Assembly (NCBI GenBank): GCA_023428135.1
Contig: JAEYZG010000070.1
Span: 1 to 64,000 of the forward strand
DNA from: Bacteroidota bacterium
GTDB taxonomy: Bacteria > Bacteroidota > Bacteroidia > Cytophagales > Cytophagaceae
Reading direction: 5' to 3'
Length of the DNA stretch: 64,000 nt
Part shown: in pieces, positions 9,401 to 17,073 of the stretch
How the letters are laid out: each line of letters starts with the position of its first letter
How positions within the stretch are numbered: the stretch's first letter is position 1
Notes under the pieces: generated by a model
Databases searched by the model: none
Seen by the model: only the letters and a program-made list of their open reading frames with translations
Told to the model about the DNA's origin: nothing
Translations under genes and position numbers: made by a program

Positions 9401-9456
9401 TTAACAATTCCTTAATACTTCTGTAATATTAAGAGAACATCCTGTTTTTACTTTTA
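9401..9456 (+). promoter_or_regulatory. Putative Pho box and promoter of the PhoB-like gene
   Basis: Hexamers TTAACA (9401), TTAATA (9412), GTAATA (9423) and the weaker AGAACA (9434) lie in one 11-bp register. They are followed after 9 bp by TACTTTTA (9449-9456), seven of eight matches to TAnnTTTG. OmpR/PhoB-type regulators bind 11-bp direct repeats, so autoregulation is inferred. Only the first two hexamers are strong. Confidence 0.55.
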
Positions 9457-9476
9457 CATGCCATTCAGAAAAAGGC

Positions 9477-10169
9477 ATGAACGCAAGCAAAAAATACAGG
9501 ATACTTATAGTAGATGATGAGCCATCCATTGTCGAAATATTGGATTACAACCTTAGGAAAGAAGGTTACCTGACCAAATCTGCCTGCAATGGTAAGGATG
9601 CTATAAATTGTATAAAATCTTTTGCTCCTGATCTGATCTTATTAGATATAATGATGCCCATAATTGATGGTATTGAAACATGCCGGCAAATCAGGGCCAT
9701 GGAGGGCACAGAAAATACACATATTATTTTTTTAACAGCCCGTTCGGAAGAGTATTCGGAAGTGGCAGCCTTTGAAGTAGGTGGCAATGATTTTATTACA
9801 AAACCGATTAAGCCAAGAGCACTACTAAGCAGGATCTCAGCAATTTTCAGAAGGGGATTAATAGAAGAAAAAAGTGGGAATATTGTTTCATTCAAAGACA
9901 TAACTATCAATAAAGAAAGTTATACAGTCCTGAAGAACAATGAGAAGGTTTTCCTGACTAAAAAGGAGTTTGACCTACTTTTCTTTTTGTGTTCTCACCC
10001 AAATAAAGTTTTTAACAGAGATGATCTTCTGAAGAAAATCTGGGGGGATGACATTTTTGTAGTCTCCAGGACTATTGATGTCCATGTCAGGAAGATAAGA
10101 GAGAAGATTGGAGAAAACTACATTAATACAATTAAAGGAATCGGATATAAGTTTGAAAGCAGTGAATAG
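9477..10169 (+). CDS. phoB: PhoB-like response regulator (OmpR family)
   Basis: The 230-residue protein has a receiver domain (1-125) with Asp13/Asp14, phospho-acceptor Asp57 (LILLDIMMP) and a conserved Lys in FITKPIKPR. A winged-helix DNA-binding domain follows at about 135-228 (FLTKKEFDLLFFLCSHPNKVFNRDDLL...RTIDVHVRKIREKIG). Its place beside pst genes and 11-bp direct repeats at four nearby promoters support a role as the phosphate-starvation regulator. No histidine kinase lies next to it, unlike the usual phoB-phoR pair, so its PhoR partner must be encoded elsewhere. The phosphate role is inference from context; the OmpR family is certain. Confidence 0.85.
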   Translation: MNASKKYRILIVDDEPSIVEILDYNLRKEGYLTKSACNGKDAINCIKSFAPDLILLDIMMPIIDGIETCRQIRAMEGTENTHIIFLTARSEEYSEVAAFEVGGNDFITKPIKPRALLSRISAIFRRGLIEEKSGNIVSFKDITINKESYTVLKNNEKVFLTKKEFDLLFFLCSHPNKVFNRDDLLKKIWGDDIFVVSRTIDVHVRKIREKIGENYINTIKGIGYKFESSE

Positions 10170-10181
10170 GTTGCAGCAAAC

Positions 10182-10209
10182 TTAATGATTGGTTAACCTT
10201 TTCTTAACC
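10182..10209 (+). promoter_or_regulatory. Putative Pho box upstream of the PlcP-like operon
   Basis: TTAATG (10182), TTAACC (10193) and TTAACC (10204) are three direct repeats at exactly 11-bp spacing, about 45 bp before the start codon at 10255. No clean TAnnTTTG box is seen; TATTTAAA at about 10232 is the nearest candidate. The repeats match those found before pstS and the porin gene, so control by the PhoB-like regulator is inferred. Confidence 0.65.
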
Positions 10210-10254
10210 TGCTTTTCCGGGTGCTTATTGTTATTTAAATAAACAACAGTGGTT

Positions 10255-11106
10255 ATGCATTACAGGACAATCGTAATTTCGGATATACATCTTGGAACTT
10301 CAGGCTCCAAGGCAAAAGAGATCACCTCTTTTCTGAAACATAATTCATGTGATGAACTCATTCTCAATGGTGATATAATTGATGGATGGCAACTGAAAAA
10401 GTTCGGAGCATGGAAAAAACATCATACGAAATTCTTTAAAAGGATACTCAGAGCTATTGAGAAATATGATACAAAGGTCATATACCTGAGGGGAAATCAT
10501 GATGATTTTCTGGATACCATCATTCCTTTCAGATTCGGTAATATCTCTGTTCAGAAAGATTACATCATAACCTCCGGAGATAAAAAGTTTTATGTTGTTC
10601 ACGGGGATGTTTTCGACTCAGTAACTACTAACCTCAAATGGATTGCCAAGCTTGGTGACATTGGTTATACCTTCCTTTTATGGCTTAATCAGCGCTACAA
10701 TAATTATCGCATGAAAAGAGGCTTGCCATACTACTCCTTATCTCAGGCTGTTAAAAGTAAGGTAAAGAAAGCAGTCTCCTATATCTCAGAGTTTGAAAAT
10801 GAAATCATTTGTCTTGCTAAAATTAAGAAGTGTGATGGCATTATATGTGGACATATACATCAACCGGCTATAAAGAATATTAATGGAACAATCTATATGA
10901 ACTCCGGTGACTGGGTGGAAAGTCTCAGTGCATTGGTAGAAGATTTTGAAGGGAACTGGAGCATCTTTTACTATTCTGATTATAGTCTGGCTGAGGACAT
11001 TGCAGAAGATGAGGAAGAAGAAGCAATGGATTCATTTGATCTGGACATCATCCATTTAAAAGAAGAAATTGAAATCAGAAAAAGAACAATAATAATAAGC
11101 GGTTAA
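10255..11106 (+). CDS. plcP: PlcP-like metallophosphoesterase (putative phospholipase C of lipid remodelling)
   Basis: The 283-residue protein is a calcineurin-type phosphoesterase with metal ligands in SDIHLG (9-14), NGDIIDGW (38-45), RGNHDDF (79-85), HGDVFD and CGHIHQP. It shares with LpxH the general fold, but GDWVES, YYSLSQ and the KVKKAVSYISEFE stretch are features of the PlcP group (often annotated UDP-2,3-diacylglucosamine diphosphatase). PlcP enzymes cleave phospholipid head groups to diacylglycerol during phosphate starvation. The ATG at 10255 was preferred to a GTG at 10249. It heads an operon behind a Pho box, with a glycosyltransferase downstream, as in known plcP-agt pairs. Function is inferred, not shown. 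The acidic tail (residues about 245-265) is unusual. Confidence 0.75.
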   Translation: MHYRTIVISDIHLGTSGSKAKEITSFLKHNSCDELILNGDIIDGWQLKKFGAWKKHHTKFFKRILRAIEKYDTKVIYLRGNHDDFLDTIIPFRFGNISVQKDYIITSGDKKFYVVHGDVFDSVTTNLKWIAKLGDIGYTFLLWLNQRYNNYRMKRGLPYYSLSQAVKSKVKKAVSYISEFENEIICLAKIKKCDGIICGHIHQPAIKNINGTIYMNSGDWVESLSALVEDFEGNWSIFYYSDYSLAEDIAEDEEEEAMDSFDLDIIHLKEEIEIRKRTIIISG

Positions 11107-11117
11107 AATTCAAACCT

Positions 11118-11240
11118 ATGAAAACACTACTTAGATTATACAGGAAACTTCAGTCTGTTGTATTACAGTACCGTGTTACTATCCTTTATTTTGCTCTAAA
11201 AGACAGCAAGATTAAAAGGCGTTTTCTATTACCTGTATGA
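11118..11240 (+). CDS. Small basic protein, 40 residues, translationally coupled to the glycosyltransferase
   Basis: A short frame starts at ATG 11118 and ends TGA 11240, overlapping the glycosyltransferase ATG by 4 bp (ATGA). It is 11 bp after the PlcP-like gene, so it fills an otherwise tight operon. The product is strongly basic and partly hydrophobic, with LQYRVTILYFALKDSKIKRR. This piece resembles the beginning of DUF1232 membrane proteins, whose hydrophobic second half is missing here. It may be a truncated DUF1232 relic kept for translational coupling, or a real small membrane-associated protein. No homolog search could be run. Confidence 0.5.
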   Translation: MKTLLRLYRKLQSVVLQYRVTILYFALKDSKIKRRFLLPV

Positions 11241-12232
11241 AGATATTATATGCTATTCAGGGAACCGGGAACGGCCATTTGAGCCGTGCCCGTGATATTG
11301 TTCCTATATTAAAGAGCCGAGGAGAACTTGATATCCTGGTAAGTGGCATTCAGGCTGATGTAACTTTGCCTTATCCAGTTAAATATAAATATCAGGGTTT
11401 AAGTTTTATTTTCGGAAAATCAGGTGGGGTAGATCTTATCAATACTTATTTAAAGAATAATAGTAAAAAATTTTTCTCTGAACTGCGGGAGATTCCCATA
11501 GAAAAATATGATATAGTTATTAATGATTTTGAACCTGTAAGTGCCTGGGCTTGTAATCTCAAAAGGAAACCTTGCATTGCCCTCAGTCACCAATCTGCAA
11601 TACTTTCTCCTAAAGTCCCTAAACCTGGTCATACAGATCATATGGGAAGTTTTATTCTTAAAAAATATGCCCCAGCCACCCATCATTATGGATTTCATTT
11701 TGAAGCTTTTGACGAGAATATTTTTACTCCGGTAATCAGAAAGGAAGTAAGAGAAATTGAACCATGCAACAATGGTCACTATACGGTGTATCTTCCTGCT
11801 TACAATGAAGAACGTTTGATTAAAGTGCTTTCGAAGGTAAAGGATGTAAAATGGGAAGTGTTTTCTAAACATTCCCAAAAACCATGGAAAGAAAAGAATC
11901 TGAACATTAAGCCTATCAATAATGAAGCATTCATTAAAAGTATGGCTTCGTCTGAAGGTGTTCTTTGTGGCGCTGGTTTTGAAACTCCGGCAGAGGCATT
12001 GTACCTAGGTAAGAAACTGATGGTAATTCCAATGAAAAATCAGTATGAGCAACACTACAATGCTGCAGCCCTTATGTCTATGGGAGTTCCTGTTATTAAA
12101 TCCCTAAAGAAAAAACACCTGGATACAATTGTTCATTGGGTTGGTAAACAACGTGGAATCAAAGTGGAATATCCTGATATTACAGAAAACATTATTGATA
12201 AGGTATTGGAAAATGCAATTCGTTTAAAATAG
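11237..12232 (+). CDS. GT-B glycosyltransferase, putative glycolipid synthase
   Basis: The 331-residue protein has the MurG/GT28-like fold signatures: a glycine-rich N-terminal loop (IQGTGNGHLSRA) and a nucleotide-sugar-binding C-terminal motif (CGAGFETPAEALYLGKKLMV followed by NQYEQHYNA). This group includes MurG and the plant and bacterial diacylglycerol glycosyltransferases. It lies third in the Pho-box operon after the PlcP-like gene, so its likely task is to glycosylate the diacylglycerol that PlcP would release. The donor sugar is unknown. The Agt enzymes described with PlcP in alphaproteobacteria belong to another GT family, so this would be a non-homologous replacement. Function is inference; the GT-B fold assignment is strong. 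Confidence 0.75.
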   Translation: MKILYAIQGTGNGHLSRARDIVPILKSRGELDILVSGIQADVTLPYPVKYKYQGLSFIFGKSGGVDLINTYLKNNSKKFFSELREIPIEKYDIVINDFEPVSAWACNLKRKPCIALSHQSAILSPKVPKPGHTDHMGSFILKKYAPATHHYGFHFEAFDENIFTPVIRKEVREIEPCNNGHYTVYLPAYNEERLIKVLSKVKDVKWEVFSKHSQKPWKEKNLNIKPINNEAFIKSMASSEGVLCGAGFETPAEALYLGKKLMVIPMKNQYEQHYNAAALMSMGVPVIKSLKKKHLDTIVHWVGKQRGIKVEYPDITENIIDKVLENAIRLK

Positions 12233-12248
12233 ATTTGTTGGATAAGTT

Positions 12249-13586
12249 TTGGAAAGAAGAGATTTCGGGGAAGAGTTTCGCTGGGGTGTTGCTGTTTCTG
12301 CATATCAGATTGAAGGTGCACACGATGCTGAAGGCAAGGGCCACTCTATATGGGATATTTTTACCAATAAAAAAGGTAATGTCTTTAATGAACATACAGG
12401 AAACACTGCCTGCGACTTTTACAATCGTTACAGCCAGGATATAAATCTTTTGAAGTTATTAAATATCCCCAACTTCAGATTTTCATTATCGTGGCCCAGA
12501 ATACTTCCCTCAGGGCACTTTTATGTGAACAGGAAAGGAATCGATTACTATGACAGACTAATAGATTGTTGCCTCTCTCAGGGAATTGATCCATGGGTAA
12601 CTTTGTACCATTGGGATCTTCCTCATGAGCTGGAATTGATGGGAGGATGGACGAACAGAGATATCCTTTATTGGTTTGGAGACTATGCTGAATTGTGTGC
12701 AAAGCATTTTGGTGATAGAGTAAAAAAATGGATGGTGTTGAATGAACCTATGGTTTTCACTGGAGCCGGTTATTTTCTTGGTATTCATGCACCTGGGAAA
12801 AGAGGAATGAAAAATTTTGTCCCGGCAATGCACCATGCAGTTCTCGCCATGGGAGAAGGAGGCAGAAGGCTGAGAGAGTTTGTTAAAGATGCGGAGATTG
12901 GTACTACATTTTCGTGTTCTTATATAGAGCCTGTATCACAAAGGGATAAAGATGTAAAAGCAGCAATTCGCGTAGATGCTTTGTTGAACCGGCTATATAT
13001 AGAGCCAATACTTGGCCTGGGTTATCCGAAGGAGCTCAGAAGACCTTTGCTGAATGTAGAAAAGTATATTAAAGCTGATGATGAAAGCAATATGCCTTTC
13101 GATTTTGATTTTATTGGAATACAGAACTATACACGGGAAGTAGTTAAGTACTCCTGGTGGACTCCTTATTTGCAGGCAAGTATTGTTGGTGCTAAGGAAA
13201 GAAATGTGCCTTTTACATTAATGAAATGGGAGGTTTACCCGGAAGCGATTTACTATATGCTTAAGAAATTCCAGGCATATCCCAACATTAAGAAGTTGAT
13301 GGTGACTGAAAATGGAGCTGCTTTTAATGATGTTGTTTTTGATGGTAAGGTCCGGGATTCTCAAAGGCTTCAGTTCATTCAGAATAATATCAACCAAGTG
13401 CTGAGGGCAAAGAAAGATGGAATAAGCGTCGAAGGTTATTTTATCTGGACACTAACAGATAATTTTGAGTGGGCTGAAGGTTTTCATCCCAGATTTGGTA
13501 TTGTTCATGTTGACTTCGATACTCAGAAACGCACTATTAAAGAATCAGGCCTTTGGTACAGGGATTTTTTGGCAGGTGGTAATTGA
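12249..13586 (+). CDS. Glycoside hydrolase family 1 enzyme (beta-glucosidase type)
   Basis: The 445-residue protein has the complete GH1 TIM barrel, close to the usual length. The acid/base Glu166 is in VLNEP and the nucleophile Glu354 in VTENG; AVSAYQIEGA and FEWAEGF, which bind sugar at the -1 site, are also present. There is no signal peptide, so it is cytoplasmic. The start is a TTG at 12249, 16 bp after the glycosyltransferase stop; no ATG is available before the conserved barrel strand. Membership in the putative lipid-remodelling operon is striking, because plant SFR2 is a GH1-fold galactolipid transferase. Either hydrolysis of a glycolipid or sugar transfer onto lipid is possible, as is an ordinary disaccharidase role. 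Confidence 0.9.
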   Translation: MERRDFGEEFRWGVAVSAYQIEGAHDAEGKGHSIWDIFTNKKGNVFNEHTGNTACDFYNRYSQDINLLKLLNIPNFRFSLSWPRILPSGHFYVNRKGIDYYDRLIDCCLSQGIDPWVTLYHWDLPHELELMGGWTNRDILYWFGDYAELCAKHFGDRVKKWMVLNEPMVFTGAGYFLGIHAPGKRGMKNFVPAMHHAVLAMGEGGRRLREFVKDAEIGTTFSCSYIEPVSQRDKDVKAAIRVDALLNRLYIEPILGLGYPKELRRPLLNVEKYIKADDESNMPFDFDFIGIQNYTREVVKYSWWTPYLQASIVGAKERNVPFTLMKWEVYPEAIYYMLKKFQAYPNIKKLMVTENGAAFNDVVFDGKVRDSQRLQFIQNNINQVLRAKKDGISVEGYFIWTLTDNFEWAEGFHPRFGIVHVDFDTQKRTIKESGLWYRDFLAGGN

Positions 13587-13614
13587 TTGAAATTTAGTAA
13601 GAATAAATTCAATG

Positions 13615-13719
13615 TTAAGAAATTGTTAATTGTGTATTATGGAATTGTAATGCCAGTGTTAAGCTTGGGTTAACACTGTGTTAGGGGCTGGTTAAGGTCA
13701 TTTTTTATTTCAAAATTTG
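13615..13719 (+). promoter_or_regulatory. Array of eight 11-bp-spaced Pho-type repeats before the porin gene
   Basis: Hexamers begin at 13615 (TTAAGA), 13626 (TTAATT), 13637 (TTATGG), 13648 (TAATGC), 13659 (TTAAGC), 13670 (TTAACA), 13681 (TTAGGG) and 13692 (TTAAGG), all in one exact 11-bp register. Five begin with TTAA. A candidate -7 element AAAATTTG lies at 13712-13719, 14 bp past the last repeat and 28 bp before the porin start. The array suggests cooperative binding of several PhoB-like dimers. Confidence 0.7.
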
Positions 13720-13746
13720 TCTTGATTTTATTAGCCACCAAAAATT

Positions 13747-15006
13747 ATGAACAAGAAGTTAAGTGCCCTATTTTTTATTCTGTTATTTACACCATTTGTA
13801 TTATTCAGTCAAAACGCATCTGATTCATCTGCTTACAAACAAGAAAAGTCTGTTGAAGTAAAAGAAGTCAAGAAAAAATGGTATGAGACATTTTCATTAA
13901 GAGGGTATACCCAAATACGTTATAATAGATTGCTGGAGACCAATGGCCAGCTAAAGTGTGATCAATGTGACAGGTCTATTGGTGATGGAGGAGGATTGTT
14001 TTTCAGAAGAGCTCGTCTTACATTATATGGTGACATTCATCCTAGGGTTTATATGTATATTCAGACGGACCTTGCTACCAATTCCTTAATAAACGGTTCC
14101 GTATCTTCTGTCAATGGAATGAATTTCCTTCAGCTTAGAGATCTTTATGCTGATATATTTCTTAACCAGTCCAAATCATTAAGAGCCAGGGTTGGTCTGA
14201 GTAAAGTTCCTTTTGGATTTGATAATTTGCAGTCAAGTCAGAACCGGATAGCGTTTGATCGTTCAGATGCGATTAATAGTGGTACGTACAATGAGCGGGA
14301 TATGGCAGTACTATTTTACTTTACCCCTTCGAAGATCAAAGAAAGGTACAAATACCTGGTTTCTTCTGGGCTAAAAGGATCTGGGGAGTATGGTGTATTG
14401 GGGTTCGGAATTTTTAACGGTCAAACAACGAATAGGTTAGAGTATGGCAATGCCCAGCATGTTATAGCCAAAGCTTCTTATCCATTCAAGCTTAATTCCG
14501 GCCAATACATTGAAGCAGGAGTTAGTGGCTTTACAGGATATTTTAATACTAAGGAAATTAAAAATGCAGATGTAGCCTCACCAACAAATATTCAGGAACA
14601 GAGAATCGACGGATACTTAGTTGTTTATCCGCAGCCAATAGGTTTTCAGGTGGAGTACAACTGGGGCATGGGACCAAGATTTACAAATGATAATGGTGTT
14701 TTTTCTGTGAAAAGAAAATCACTTGACGGAGGATATGCACAGGTTATGTTCCTTCAAAAGGTTAGAAAAATGGTTTTCATACCGTATGTAAGGGCCCAAT
14801 ATTATAATGGAGGGAAGAAAATTGAGCAGGATGCCAGAAGTTATGTTGCTAAAGAGCTTGAATTCGGAGTTGAATATCAGATTAATTCAGCATTGGAGTT
14901 TACTGTAGCTTACATGATGTCAGACCGCACATTCGAAGATTCAAAAAAGCCCAACAATCATCAAAAAGGAAATCTTTTGAGGCTTCAGTTACAATTCAAT
15001 TATTAA
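13747..15006 (+). CDS. Phosphate-selective porin O/P family outer-membrane protein
   Basis: The 419-residue precursor has a signal peptide (about 1-22) and a beta-barrel pattern. It matches the OprO/OprP family: SLRGYTQIRYNRLLET, then FFRRARLTLYGDIHPRVYMYIQTDLA, and a final LLRLQLQFNY ending in an aromatic residue as outer-membrane proteins do. These porins admit phosphate or polyphosphate across the outer membrane. It lies immediately before pstS with its own repeat-rich Pho-type promoter. A CDQCD pair of cysteines near residues 73-76 is not common in porins. Anion selectivity cannot be read from the sequence; context makes phosphate likely. Confidence 0.85.
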   Translation: MNKKLSALFFILLFTPFVLFSQNASDSSAYKQEKSVEVKEVKKKWYETFSLRGYTQIRYNRLLETNGQLKCDQCDRSIGDGGGLFFRRARLTLYGDIHPRVYMYIQTDLATNSLINGSVSSVNGMNFLQLRDLYADIFLNQSKSLRARVGLSKVPFGFDNLQSSQNRIAFDRSDAINSGTYNERDMAVLFYFTPSKIKERYKYLVSSGLKGSGEYGVLGFGIFNGQTTNRLEYGNAQHVIAKASYPFKLNSGQYIEAGVSGFTGYFNTKEIKNADVASPTNIQEQRIDGYLVVYPQPIGFQVEYNWGMGPRFTNDNGVFSVKRKSLDGGYAQVMFLQKVRKMVFIPYVRAQYYNGGKKIEQDARSYVAKELEFGVEYQINSALEFTVAYMMSDRTFEDSKKPNNHQKGNLLRLQLQFNY

Positions 15007-15090
15007 AATAATCTTTAATTTATCCACATCTTTTTTGTAAAGACTTTACAGTGAGGAAATAAATTATAACAACTTCTGGGTTCAAAAAGC

Positions 15091-15125
15091 TTAACAATTT
15101 CTTAACATTCGAATATTTAAATTTG
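15091..15125 (+). promoter_or_regulatory. Pho box and promoter of pstS
   Basis: TTAACA at 15091-15096 and TTAACA at 15102-15107 are identical direct repeats spaced 11 bp. TAAATTTG at 15118-15125 matches the Bacteroidota -7 consensus TAnnTTTG exactly, and 10 bp separate it from the second repeat. The repeats therefore occupy the -33 region, as the pho box replaces the -35 box in E. coli. The pstS ATG follows at 15144. Confidence 0.75.
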
Positions 15126-15143
15126 ACTAATTTGCTATCAATT

Positions 15144-16172
15144 ATGAGAAAAATCATTTTTAGTGGAGCTGTTGTATTTTCGGTAATTGCCGCATCTTTT
15201 TGGGGATGTGGTCCTAAAAAAGGCTCTGAAAATGCGGGGGAAAAGCTTTCCGGTACTGTCGAGATCGACGGATCGAGCACTGTTTATCCTATTACAGAAG
15301 CTTCAGCTGAGGAATTCAGGGTAGAAAATCCTAAAGTGAAAGTAACGATCGGAGTCTCAGGAACTGGAGGAGGATTTAAGAAGTTTGTACGCTCAGAAAT
15401 TGATATAGCAGAAGCTTCAAGACCGATTAAAAAATCTGAAGACAGCGCCTGTGCAGCAGCCAAGATTGAGTATATTGAATTGCCAATAGCATATGATGGA
15501 TTGGCAGTTGTTGTAAATCCTCAGAATAACTGGGTTGATTATCTCACTGTTGAAGAGCTGAAGAAAATCTGGGAGCCTGATGCCCAGGGGAAAATAGTAA
15601 GATGGAATCAGATCAGACCAAACTGGCCCAATGAAGAAATTCATCTTTTTGGAGCTGGTCACGAGTCCGGAACATTTGATTATTTTACTGAGGCAATAGT
15701 CGGAAAGACCAAAGCCAGCAGAGGTGACTATACTGCCAGTGAAGATGACAATGTGCTCGTACAGGGTATTTCAACAGATAAATTTGCATTAGGATATTTC
15801 GGTCTTGCTTATTTTACAGAGAATAAAGAGAAACTAAAGCTGATTGCTATAGATGATAAGAATGACGAAAATGGAAAAGGACCAATACTTGCATCTGATG
15901 AAACTGTAATGAATGGTACTTATCAGCCTCTGTCCAGACCTTTGTTTATTTATATAAATAAAAATAACACTGATTCAAACCCATCTTTGGATAGCTTTGT
16001 AAACTTTTACATAGACAATGCCGGAGAACTGGTGCCGGATGCAAAATATATTCCTTTGAGCAAAGAAGTTTACGAATTGGTAAAGAAGAGATTCAAAGAG
16101 AAAAAGACAGGTTCAGTATTCCTTAATAAGGAATCAACAGTTGGAGTAAAACTTGAAGAAGTTCTGAAATAA
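15144..16172 (+). CDS. pstS: Phosphate ABC transporter substrate-binding lipoprotein
   Basis: The 342-residue protein binds periplasmic phosphate and delivers it to PstCA. It has a lipoprotein signal with lipobox ending SFWGCG (Cys23 or so), then DGSSTVYPITEA and GVSGTGGGFKKF, the phosphate-contacting loops of the family, and RGDYTASEDDNVLVQGI further on. The start at 15144 was chosen because the lipoprotein signal begins there; an upstream in-frame TTG lies inside the -7 box. It is the first gene of pstS-pstC-pstA-pstB-phoU and follows a Pho box. Confidence 0.95.
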   Translation: MRKIIFSGAVVFSVIAASFWGCGPKKGSENAGEKLSGTVEIDGSSTVYPITEASAEEFRVENPKVKVTIGVSGTGGGFKKFVRSEIDIAEASRPIKKSEDSACAAAKIEYIELPIAYDGLAVVVNPQNNWVDYLTVEELKKIWEPDAQGKIVRWNQIRPNWPNEEIHLFGAGHESGTFDYFTEAIVGKTKASRGDYTASEDDNVLVQGISTDKFALGYFGLAYFTENKEKLKLIAIDDKNDENGKGPILASDETVMNGTYQPLSRPLFIYINKNNTDSNPSLDSFVNFYIDNAGELVPDAKYIPLSKEVYELVKKRFKEKKTGSVFLNKESTVGVKLEEVLK

Positions 16173-16194
16173 TCAGAACTTCTTAATTATTATA

Positions 16195-17070
16195 ATGAAA
16201 CTTAGAGAAACAATTATTGAAAAACTCTTGTTGGCCTGCAGTCTGCTAACAATATTTACGACTGTAGGCATCATAGGAGTTTTAATTTTTGAAACCATTG
16301 GGTTTTTCAAAGAAGTTAGTCTGATTGAGTTTTTAACAGACACAGAATGGACTCCTCTTTTCAGCAATCAGAGATTTGGAATTCTTCCACTGCTAACAGG
16401 AACGTTGCTTACCACATTAATTGCAACAATTGTAGCTGTTCCTCTTGGGCTTACCATAGCTGTTTATCTCAGCGAGTATTCACACAAAACAGTCAGAAAT
16501 CTTGTAAAGCCAATGCTGGAGATTCTTGCTGCAGTGCCCACTGTAGTTTATGGTTACTTTGCTCTGGTATTTGTAACTCCAATGTTTCAAAAGGTAATTC
16601 CCACACTTGCAGGTTTTAATGCGTTGTCGCCTGGTATTGTGATGGGAATCATGATTTTGCCACTGGTTTCATCTTTAAGTGAAGATGCACTTTATGCTGT
16701 GCCTAAATCTTTAAGAGAAGGATCTTTTGCTCTCGGAGCTACTAAGTTTCAAACATCCTGGAAGGTTATAGTTCCTTCTGCATTCTCAGGAATCTCTGTT
16801 TCTATTATTTTGGCTATTTCCAGAGCAATTGGAGAAACAATGATTGTGGCCATTGCTGCCGGTCAGCAACCTCGTCTTACATTTGACCCTACTGTTCCTA
16901 TTGAAACCATGACTACCTATATTGTACAGGTGAGTCTGGGTGACGTACCTCATGATAGTGTGGAGTATAGAACCATTTTCGCTGTCGGTATGACCTTATT
17001 TGTTGTTACACTTATATTAAATAATATAAGCTTTTGGCTTAAGAAAAAATTTCAGAAACATCATAGTTAG
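16195..17070 (+). CDS. pstC: Phosphate ABC transporter permease PstC
   Basis: The 291-residue inner-membrane subunit has about six transmembrane helices and the ABC permease coupling loop around EGSFALGATKFQTSWKVIVP. Residues EILAAVPTVVYGYFAL match the PstC family. It starts 22 bp after pstS and ends 3 bp before pstA, so it is co-transcribed. It forms the channel with PstA. Confidence 0.95.
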   Translation: MKLRETIIEKLLLACSLLTIFTTVGIIGVLIFETIGFFKEVSLIEFLTDTEWTPLFSNQRFGILPLLTGTLLTTLIATIVAVPLGLTIAVYLSEYSHKTVRNLVKPMLEILAAVPTVVYGYFALVFVTPMFQKVIPTLAGFNALSPGIVMGIMILPLVSSLSEDALYAVPKSLREGSFALGATKFQTSWKVIVPSAFSGISVSIILAISRAIGETMIVAIAAGQQPRLTFDPTVPIETMTTYIVQVSLGDVPHDSVEYRTIFAVGMTLFVVTLILNNISFWLKKKFQKHHS

Positions 17071-17073
17071 GCA

